Under the pieces are notes generated by a model that saw nothing but the letters and a program-made list of their open reading frames with translations, had not been told where the DNA came from and searched no databases. The position numbers were made by a program, and so were the translations under genes. Positions 1 to 5,392 of a stretch of 6,805 bases of DNA are shown here, piece by piece. The stretch comes from a bacterium. GTDB lineage: Bacteria > Patescibacteriota > Minisyncoccia > Phycocordibacterales > UBA2100. The stretch covers positions 1 through 6,805 of the forward strand of contig JAUYLR010000031.1 of NCBI GenBank assembly GCA_030698935.1, read 5' to 3'. The first letter of the stretch is position 1; every line of letters starts with the position of its first letter.

Positions 1-2525
1 ACATGGAAAATCCCTATCGCACAATGGACTTTGCATACATGGAAAGCGAATGGTGGGCATTCAAGAAGCTTTATGACGACGGACTCATTTACGAGGACTA
101 TCGTTCAATGCACATTTGCCCGCGCTGTGAGACTACTTTGAGCCAAGGCGAAGTTGCAGAGGGATATAGGGATGTTAAAGATATTTCGGTGACGGTGAAG
201 TTCAAGATAAAAAATCCCAAGGAGCATGACTTACCTGAAAACACATATCTACTTGCGTGGACTACAACGCCATGGACTCTGCCGGGCAATGTTGCGTTAG
301 CAGTAGGAAGAGGAATCTCATACGATCTCCTGCTCGGAGAAGAAAATCTGATTCTTTCAAGTCAGCAGCGGGCCAAGCTGGGATTATTCTACGAAGGGCC
401 AGAAATAACTCCTGCGGGGAAAAATCTGAAAGGCAAAGATTTAATCGGCCTCGAATACGAACCGCTTTTTGATTACTACTCAAAAGATGCATCGCTCAAG
501 AATCATGCGAACGGATGGAAAGTATATGCGGGAGATTTCGTAACGACAGAAACAGGGACGGGAATTGTACATATTGCGCCTGCGTTTGGAGAAGACGACA
601 TGTCTCTATCAAAGAAAGAGCACTTGCCGTTTGTGCAACACGTTGGCATCGATGGGGTTTTCAGACCGGAAATGAATGATTTTGCGGGCATGCAAGTAAA
701 ACCAATTGATGACCCGCAGGCGACCGATGTTCAGATAATCAAATATCTCGCGCACAACGGCCTGCTTTTCTCAAAGGAAAAGATTGAACATTCATATCCG
801 CATTGTTGGCGCTGTGATACACCGCTGCTCAATTACGCGACAAGCTCGTGGTTTGTTGCGGTAGAAAAAATAAAGGACAAGCTGATGAAAACCGCGGAAA
901 ATATCGAATGGTCTCCGGCGCACATTAAGGCGGGAAGATTTGGAGAGTGGCTTAAAGGCGCGCGCGATTGGTCAATCTCGCGCCAACGTTTCTGGGCCAA
1001 CACCATTCCCGTGTGGCGATGCGAAGCGTGCAAAGCCGACCGGGTTTTTGGTTCTGCTCTCGAGCTTGAAAAAGTGAGCGGGAAAAAAGTCACAGACCTT
1101 CATAAAGATTTTGTCGACGATGTAACATTTGCGTGCGAATGCGGAGGATTGATGAAGAGAGTACCGGATGTCTTGGACACATGGTTCGATTCCGGGTCAG
1201 TGCCGTTCGCGATACTTCACTATCCGAAGGAAAACAAGGCAACATTCAAGAATCGCGTGCCGGCGGACTTCATCGCGGAAGCGCAAGACCAGTGCCGCGC
1301 GTGGTTTTACTATCAGCATGTGCTTATGGGCGCTCTCTTCGGCAAAGAAGCATTCAAACACTGTATCGTGACGGGCATTGTCTTGGCGGAGGACGGCAAG
1401 AAAATGTCCAAGAAACTCAATAACTATCCGGACCCGATGGATATTGTTGATACGTATGGCGCGGACGCGCTACGACTCTATATGTTGTCATCGCCGGTCG
1501 TGCAGGCCGAGAATATGAGCTTTACCGAAAGCGGAGTGGACGAAGTCGCGAAGAAAAATATCGGCCGGTTGGGCAACGTGCTCGCGTTCTATAAATTGTA
1601 TGAAGACCCCATTAGAAGCTCTGCGAGTTCTAACGGGGCAGGCGGCACTCTGCGCAGTAGCAAGAGTGAGCATGTGCTGGACCGTTGGATTCTTGCGCGA
1701 GTCGCGGCACTCATCGGAGAAACGACCGATGGGTACGAGAAGTATCAGTTGGACAGGGCGGTCCGTCCGCTCGCGCTGTTTATTGACGACCTTTCCGTGT
1801 GGTATTTGCGGAGAAGTCGGGAGAGAGTGAAAAACGGAGACGCTGATTCGAAGGCCGCGCTCGCAACATTGCGCTACGTGCTCCACACACTCTCGCGCAT
1901 CATCGCGCCCTCAATGCCGTTTCTCGCCGAACATATCTTTCAGGAGGTGCGTGAGGACGAGGATGAGGAGAGTGTGCATCTCGCATCGTGGCCGGAAATG
2001 CCGAAGCTTGATTTTGACGCGTCCGCTGTTTTGGCCGTCATGCTGTTCGCGAGGAATTTTGTGACGATGGCTTTGATGCAGCGCTCGGAGGCCGGAATTA
2101 AAGTGCGCCAGCCGCTCGCGAGATTGACCATCAAACACAGTGGTCCAGAAATTCCTTTCTGGAAAGAGGTGGTCCCGCTTATCGCGGATGAAATAAATGT
2201 TAAAGAAGTTGTGTTGGACAATTCAGCAGGGGATGCATCCACGGTGTCGCTTGATATTGCGCTGACGTCGGAGTTGAAAGAAGAAGGATTTGTGCGAGAT
2301 TTCGTACGCGAGGTACAGGAGGCGCGGAAGAATGCTGGTCTTAATCCGCATGATATGGCTCGACTTACGATTCTGGGTACGCCTAGTACGCTAAAAGTAA
2401 TTAAGAAGTATGCCAATGTGATACAAAGCGCAACGAAAACGAAAGAAATTTCATTCTCGGCGTTAGTGTCGGAAGGGCATGAAGTCGGCGACTACACGTT
2501 CAAATTTACTTTGGAGAAAATCTAA
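1..2525 (+). CDS. ileS: Isoleucyl-tRNA synthetase, 5'-truncated by window edge
   Basis: Class I synthetase that charges tRNA-Ile with isoleucine in the cytoplasm. 840 residues are visible. The first (ENPYRTMD) match an internal IleS block, so the ATG at base 3 is an internal Met, and the Rossmann-fold HIGH motif lies outside the window. Numbering from that Met: CxxC at 39-42; threonine-rich editing-site stretch WTTTPWTLP at 86-94; editing-domain HIAPAFGEDD at 190-199; HCWRC at 267-271; a zinc-type CxxC/CxC set at C340, C343, C378 and C380; DTWFDSGS block; catalytic loop KMSKK at 467-471, followed by the NNYPDP typical of eukaryote-like (type 2) IleS. An anticodon-binding helical domain follows from about 558 (LDRWIL). 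The C-terminus has no cysteine zinc finger of the type 1 bacterial kind. A palindromic element encodes part of a Ser/Gly-rich linker at 536-546. The family assignment is secure; the type 2 label is an inference from motifs. Confidence 0.97.
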   Translation, partial: MENPYRTMDFAYMESEWWAFKKLYDDGLIYEDYRSMHICPRCETTLSQGEVAEGYRDVKDISVTVKFKIKNPKEHDLPENTYLLAWTTTPWTLPGNVALAVGRGISYDLLLGEENLILSSQQRAKLGLFYEGPEITPAGKNLKGKDLIGLEYEPLFDYYSKDASLKNHANGWKVYAGDFVTTETGTGIVHIAPAFGEDDMSLSKKEHLPFVQHVGIDGVFRPEMNDFAGMQVKPIDDPQATDVQIIKYLAHNGLLFSKEKIEHSYPHCWRCDTPLLNYATSSWFVAVEKIKDKLMKTAENIEWSPAHIKAGRFGEWLKGARDWSISRQRFWANTIPVWRCEACKADRVFGSALELEKVSGKKVTDLHKDFVDDVTFACECGGLMKRVPDVLDTWFDSGSVPFAILHYPKENKATFKNRVPADFIAEAQDQCRAWFYYQHVLMGALFGKEAFKHCIVTGIVLAEDGKKMSKKLNNYPDPMDIVDTYGADALRLYMLSSPVVQAENMSFTESGVDEVAKKNIGRLGNVLAFYKLYEDPIRSSASSNGAGGTLRSSKSEHVLDRWILARVAALIGETTDGYEKYQLDRAVRPLALFIDDLSVWYLRRSRERVKNGDADSKAALATLRYVLHTLSRIIAPSMPFLAEHIFQEVREDEDEESVHLASWPEMPKLDFDASAVLAVMLFARNFVTMALMQRSEAGIKVRQPLARLTIKHSGPEIPFWKEVVPLIADEINVKEVVLDNSAGDASTVSLDIALTSELKEEGFVRDFVREVQEARKNAGLNPHDMARLTILGTPSTLKVIKKYANVIQSATKTKEISFSALVSEGHEVGDYTFKFTLEKI
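1607..1638. repeat. Palindromic element inside ileS coding sequence
   Basis: Inverted repeat CCCCATTAGAA (1607-1617) and TTCTAACGGGG (1628-1638). The arms match at 10 of 11 positions; the exception is an A/C mismatch. The ten-base spacer contains a further CTC/GAG pair around the triplet TGC. It encodes roughly PIRSSASSNG, in a low-complexity stretch between the catalytic core and the anticodon-binding domain. It shares TCTAACGGG with the element at the glyS start. Confidence 0.7.
2513..2517 (+). promoter_or_regulatory. Candidate ribosome binding site for recO
   Basis: GGAGA lies in the last codons of ileS, about nine bases before the ATG at 2527. The spacing is slightly long but acceptable. 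It supports starting RecO at MYQKYHTD rather than at the upstream in-frame ATG at 2479, which would overlap ileS by 47 bases. Confidence 0.5.
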
Positions 2526-2526
2526 C

Positions 2527-3102
2527 ATGTATCAGAAGTACCACACTGACGCACTTGTTTTGGGAAGCCGCGAGATGGGCGAGTCGGACAGAATGCTCGC
2601 GCTCTATACGCGCGATTTCGGGCTCGTGCGTGCGCGCGCGCGGGGAATCCGCGCGGCCAAATCAAAAATGCGCTACGCGCTCCAGAATTACTCTCTCGCG
2701 AATATTTCTCTCGTGAAGGGCAAACAGGGGTGGCGGCTTGCCGGAGCAACGGCCTTGGGGAACAGCGGCAGCGTAGACATTAAGGGCAGGACGGCTTTTG
2801 CCCGTGTGGCAAATCTGGTCTCAAGGTTTGTAACGGGTGAAGAGGCACACAGCGCCCTCTTTGATATTTTGCGAGAAGCACACTCCGCACTCACGCAGAA
2901 AGCGTGCGAGGCGTGGGCCACGATAGAGCTTGTATGCGTCGCGCGCGTTCTCTACGCGCTCGGCTATATCTCAAACGAAGCCCTTAAATCAGCTCTTCTT
3001 ACGCATACTGCATACGCGGATGAGCATTTGCGCGAAGCCGAAACGTTGCGCGATGAACTGCTCTCCTCAATCAATCGTGCTATTACAGAAACGCACCTTT
3101 GA
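2527..3102 (+). CDS. recO: DNA repair/recombination mediator RecO, short form
   Basis: RecO works with RecR (and RecF) to load RecA onto SSB-coated single-stranded DNA and can anneal strands. The N-terminus YHTDALVLGSREMGESDRM, followed by LYTRDFGLV and a basic RARARGIRAAKSKMR segment (about residues 33-47), matches the RecO OB-fold with its 'GESDR...T...G' signature. The rest is helical, ending at TETHL. The protein is 191 residues, against about 240-255 in typical bacteria, and has no CxxC pair in the C-terminal part, so the zinc-binding and distal helical region seen in many homologues is missing or reduced. The start was chosen because RecO homology begins here and the ATG follows the ileS stop by one base, which points to co-transcription and possibly translational coupling. 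The longer in-frame start at 2479 only adds residues read from ileS sequence in another frame. The basic segment is encoded by an alternating GC run near 2629-2642. Confidence 0.9.
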   Translation: MYQKYHTDALVLGSREMGESDRMLALYTRDFGLVRARARGIRAAKSKMRYALQNYSLANISLVKGKQGWRLAGATALGNSGSVDIKGRTAFARVANLVSRFVTGEEAHSALFDILREAHSALTQKACEAWATIELVCVARVLYALGYISNEALKSALLTHTAYADEHLREAETLRDELLSSINRAITETHL

Positions 3103-3114
3103 GCAGGGAACAGG

Positions 3115-3150
3115 CGATTTTTTCCGCGGTACCCCGCGGAGCAAAAATCG
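3115..3150. repeat. Intergenic hairpin 1 downstream of recO
   Basis: CGATTTTT (3115-3122) pairs with AAAAATCG (3143-3150), and TCCGCGG (3123-3129) pairs with CCGCGGA (3134-3140). The loop is TACC and there is a two-base GC bulge at 3141-3142, giving 15 bp of pairing. It begins 12 bases after the recO stop. The T-run precedes the GC tip and an A-run follows it, so on either strand the GC stem is not followed by a U-tract; it is not a standard intrinsic terminator. Confidence 0.75.
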
Positions 3151-3151
3151 T

Positions 3152-3175
3152 GCCGAAACTGACCACAGTTTCGGC
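3152..3175. repeat. Intergenic hairpin 2, perfect 10-bp stem
   Basis: GCCGAAACTG (3152-3161), loop ACCA (3162-3165), CAGTTTCGGC (3166-3175): ten perfect base pairs, one base after hairpin 1. No T-run follows. It overlaps the first copy of the direct repeat CTGACCACA (3159-3167), whose second copy is at 3178-3186. Confidence 0.8.
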
Positions 3176-3186
3176 GGCTGACCACA
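3159..3186 (+). repeat. Direct repeat CTGACCACA x2, 19-base period
   Basis: CTGACCACA occurs at 3159-3167 and again at 3178-3186, start-to-start 19 bases, just upstream of the candidate promoter of the membrane-protein gene. The first copy forms the loop side of hairpin 2. It could be a regulator site or a by-product of repeat duplication; there is no direct evidence of function. Confidence 0.45.
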
Positions 3187-3204
3187 AAGTCTATACACAA
3201 ACTC

Positions 3205-3213
3205 TGGTATTAT
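3205..3213 (+). promoter_or_regulatory. Candidate extended -10 promoter for the membrane-protein gene
   Basis: TGGTATTAT fits an extended -10 element (TGn followed by TATTAT at 3208-3213). No good -35 hexamer sits 16-18 bases upstream, which extended -10 promoters can tolerate. The predicted transcript start is near 3220, which would give a leader of about 34 bases before the preferred ATG at 3254. It would also make the ATG at 3221 essentially leaderless. Confidence 0.35.
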
Positions 3214-3242
3214 TGAGCCCATGGTAGACCCGATGCCGAACG

Positions 3243-3248
3243 AGGAGG
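3243..3248 (+). promoter_or_regulatory. Strong Shine-Dalgarno that decides the start at 3254
   Basis: A perfect AGGAGG lies five bases before the ATG at 3254. The in-frame ATGs at 3221 and 3233 have no comparable site. The site falls inside the longer reading frame as Glu-Glu codons, which could mislead a gene caller towards the upstream start. Confidence 0.7.
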
Positions 3249-3253
3249 AAAAG

Positions 3254-5179
3254 ATGAACCGCTTACGCCGAGCTATGTACTCGCGCTCGCTCTCTCCCAA
3301 GTTGCATGAGCGGCAACGGCGCACGCTTGAGGAAGACCGGACTGACGTAGCAGAGGATTGGAACAGGCAAGAACCCGAACTGCCGGGCACCATGGTTGCT
3401 CCGCGCATGTCCGGCGCCTGGAAGAGCGCCGTGCGATGGCTCGGTGTTGCTCTCGCCGCGTTTTGTATCGGCGCAATAGGATTTCTTGCATACTATTTTA
3501 CAATCGGCGGAGGGGCATTCTCGGCATCTTCCGGCAATGTCGGCGTATCAATTTCGGGACCCACGCGCGTTTCAGGAGGTGAAATGACAGAACTGCAGAT
3601 AACGGTATCAAATAAAAACCGCGTAGGGCTTGAGCTTGCCGACCTGATTATTCTGTATCCACCGGGTACGCGCCTGTCGCCGAACATTCCGACTGATATT
3701 CCGAGTCAGCGCATTTCTATCGGTTCAATAAAATCGGGAGGTGTTGTGAACGTGCCCGTCCGTGCGGTATTTGCCGGTGCGGAAGGCGGGCAGGCGATTC
3801 TGAAAGCCCAGCTTGAATACCGCGTTACCGGTTCCAGCGCTGTGTTTGTCGCCGCGTCGCCGGATTATGCTCTTGCGTTCAGCTCCAGCCCGCTTACCGT
3901 TTCCATTGACGGAAACACCGAGACAGTTTCCGGACAGCCGATTTCGCTCACGTTGACCGTTGCCTCAAATGCGACAGCGCCGGTAAAGGATGCGTTGTTG
4001 AGTATCGGGTACCCTTTCGGGTTTACATTTTCTTCTGCAAGTTTGAAACCGGCGAGGCCCGGCGTGTGGGAGCTCGGAGATATAACGCCGGGAAATTCTT
4101 TCCGCATAACAATCAACGGAACGCTCGCCGGAGAACCGGGGGATGAACGGGTGTTCCGCATCTCGCTCGGTACACGGAAAACAAAAGAAAGTTCCGGTAT
4201 AGATACCGTGTTTTCCGAAACGCCGTACCGCATGGCGATATCAAAACCGTTTTTGGGACTCGCTGTTTCCGTGAACAGGTCAAGCGGAGGCAGTGCCGTC
4301 GTCACTCCCGGCGGCGAAGTCAGCGTATCTGTTTCATGGCAGAACAATCTCACGACGGAGATTACGGATGCCGTCATAGTGGCCCGACTTTCCGGTCTTC
4401 CGATTGACGGCTCAACCGTAAAAACGCTGGACGGTTTTTACCGTTCTTCCGACAGTGCGGTCTTGTGGGACAAGACAACGACCGGCGGGACGCTTGCCTC
4501 CGTCGCTTCCGGCGACAGCGGAACGGTGAGTTTCTCATTCCGGATACCCCCGAGTGAAGAGTTGCAGACTCTGCGGGACCCGCGCCTTACCATTACGGTG
4601 CATGCCGCCGGCAAACGCCTTTCAGAGTCCGCGGTTCCGGAAAGCCTCCAGTCTACTGCCTCGCAAACAATTAAAATTGCCAGCGACTTAGGCATCACTG
4701 CCGAGGGGCATTACCACGATAATCCGTTCGGCGTCTCGGGGTCGGTGCCTCCGCAGGCCGATAAGGAAACAACATACGCGATACTGTTCACCGTGACGAA
4801 TACCACGAACAAGATAAAGAACGCGAAGCTCCGGGCGGTTCTTCCGAATTACATCCGCTCGCTTGGGCCAACGATGTACGCGCCCCTCTCGGAGAAAATC
4901 ACTTTCAACAGAGATGACGGTTCGCTCCTGTGGATTGTGGGCGACATTGAACCCGGTGCGGGAGTGAACGGTACGCCTCCAAGGCAGGCCGCCATTGCAA
5001 TAGGATTTACGCCCTCAACGAGCCAAATCGGCTCTCAACCGGTCATTCTGAAGGACATCACCCTCTCGGGAACCGACGACGCGACCGATGCCGCAGTTTC
5101 GCGCACGGCGCCTGACGTGACGACACATCTGCTGAACGATTCCGGATTCAGTCCCACCGAGGCGGTGGTAGTCAGATGA
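3254..5179 (+). CDS. Single-pass surface protein with repeated beta-sandwich-like domains, function unknown
   Basis: No specific gene is recognised. From the preferred start the protein is 641 residues (652 if the ATG at 3221 is used). Residues 1-61 are charged and arginine-rich (RLRRAMYSRS near the start), predicted cytoplasmic. A single hydrophobic span lies at about 62-84 (WLGVALAAFCIGAIGFLAYY). The remaining ~555 residues are rich in Ser, Thr, Gly and Val and predicted outside. They contain about four successive units, at roughly 95-210, 213-330, 334-475 and 478-628, each with a pattern like 'sGGxxxxxxITVSNxxxxxLxdaxlxxxyP...GxlxpG'. This resembles DUF11/CARDB-type Ig-like repeats of surface proteins. 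There is no catalytic motif, LPXTG or second membrane span. Positive charges before the span support an N-in, C-out orientation. The gene has its own candidate promoter and lies 151 bases after recO. Adhesion, an envelope scaffold or a surface layer role are possible; none is shown. Confidence 0.85.
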   Translation: MNRLRRAMYSRSLSPKLHERQRRTLEEDRTDVAEDWNRQEPELPGTMVAPRMSGAWKSAVRWLGVALAAFCIGAIGFLAYYFTIGGGAFSASSGNVGVSISGPTRVSGGEMTELQITVSNKNRVGLELADLIILYPPGTRLSPNIPTDIPSQRISIGSIKSGGVVNVPVRAVFAGAEGGQAILKAQLEYRVTGSSAVFVAASPDYALAFSSSPLTVSIDGNTETVSGQPISLTLTVASNATAPVKDALLSIGYPFGFTFSSASLKPARPGVWELGDITPGNSFRITINGTLAGEPGDERVFRISLGTRKTKESSGIDTVFSETPYRMAISKPFLGLAVSVNRSSGGSAVVTPGGEVSVSVSWQNNLTTEITDAVIVARLSGLPIDGSTVKTLDGFYRSSDSAVLWDKTTTGGTLASVASGDSGTVSFSFRIPPSEELQTLRDPRLTITVHAAGKRLSESAVPESLQSTASQTIKIASDLGITAEGHYHDNPFGVSGSVPPQADKETTYAILFTVTNTTNKIKNAKLRAVLPNYIRSLGPTMYAPLSEKITFNRDDGSLLWIVGDIEPGAGVNGTPPRQAAIAIGFTPSTSQIGSQPVILKDITLSGTDDATDAAVSRTAPDVTTHLLNDSGFSPTEAVVVR

Positions 5180-5185
5180 GCGAGC

Positions 5186-5213
5186 CTATAGCTAGTAGCC
5201 GGTAGCTTGTAGC
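5186..5213 (+). repeat. Tandem heptamer repeat, four copies of NNRTAGC type
   Basis: Seven bases after the stop of the membrane-protein gene come CTATAGC, TAGTAGC, CGGTAGC and TTGTAGC in exact register. The last four bases, TAGC, are constant and the first three vary. The following heptamer CTGAAGA breaks the pattern. No coding role; a small minisatellite-like tract. Confidence 0.7.
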
Positions 5214-5222
5214 CTGAAGAAA

Positions 5223-5249
5223 TTCACGATATATGGTACGGTGTACAAA
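5223..5249 (+). promoter_or_regulatory. Weak candidate promoter for glyS
   Basis: TTCACG (5223-5228) and TACAAA (5244-5249) could serve as -35 and -10 elements, but the spacer is only 15 bases and both hexamers are imperfect. It is listed because this is the only place between the heptamer repeat and the inverted-repeat element with a promoter-like pair. Confidence 0.2.
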
Positions 5250-5267
5250 TCTATGGCTGAAGTAACA

Positions 5268-5392
5268 ATGGATCCCGTTAGAGACCGCGGTCGCACGAAA
5301 TGACAATGGTAGGTGCATGATGATTATTAAGGCATTATGAACAAAATGGATAATGAATCTACACGACCGCGACCTGTCTCTAACGGGATGGA
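5268..5392. repeat. MITE-like inverted-repeat element spanning the glyS start
   Basis: The left arm at 5272-5293 (starts ATCCCGTTAGAGAC, continues CGCGGTCG) is the reverse complement of the right arm at 5364-5389, with all 22 positions matching if four extra bases (ACCT, 5372-5375) are allowed in the right arm. The arms enclose 70 bases of unrelated sequence. The left arm contains the perfect palindrome GACCGCGGTC (5283-5292). The direct repeat ATGGA flanks the element at 5268-5272 and 5388-5392 and is a candidate target-site duplication. It slightly overlaps the arm ends, so the exact boundaries are uncertain. The element carries no gene of its own; the annotated glyS start lies inside it. 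Confidence 0.6.

Noticed and set aside
3..5. ATG at base 3 as the true ileS start
   Set aside because: The following residues (ENPYRTMD) are an internal IleS block and the HIGH motif is absent; the gene continues to the left of the window.
2479..2526. Upstream in-frame ATG as the recO start
   Set aside because: It adds 16 residues read from ileS in another frame with no RecO similarity; the ATG at 2527 fits the family start and the operon spacing.
2629..2642. Alternating GC run in recO as a Z-DNA or slippage site
   Set aside because: It encodes the conserved basic RARARG segment in the correct frame with no sign of a frameshift; codon choice explains it.
3103..3253. Rho-independent terminator after recO
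   Set aside because: Two good stems exist but neither is followed by a T-run on the coding strand, nor on the opposite strand.
4195..4208. CGGTAT-AG-ATACCG inverted repeat in the surface-protein gene
   Set aside because: Six-base arms with a two-base spacer inside a coding region; expected by chance in a gene of this length.
3865..4377. 170-codon minus-strand open frame inside the surface-protein gene
   Set aside because: Shadow of the + strand frame; no recognisable motif or ribosome binding site.
5186..5213. CRISPR-like array
   Set aside because: Units are only seven bases and contiguous, with no spacers of CRISPR length.
5180..5336. T-box or glycine riboswitch leader for glyS
   Set aside because: No T-box antiterminator sequence, specifier stem or glycine-aptamer core could be found; the structure present is the inverted-repeat element.
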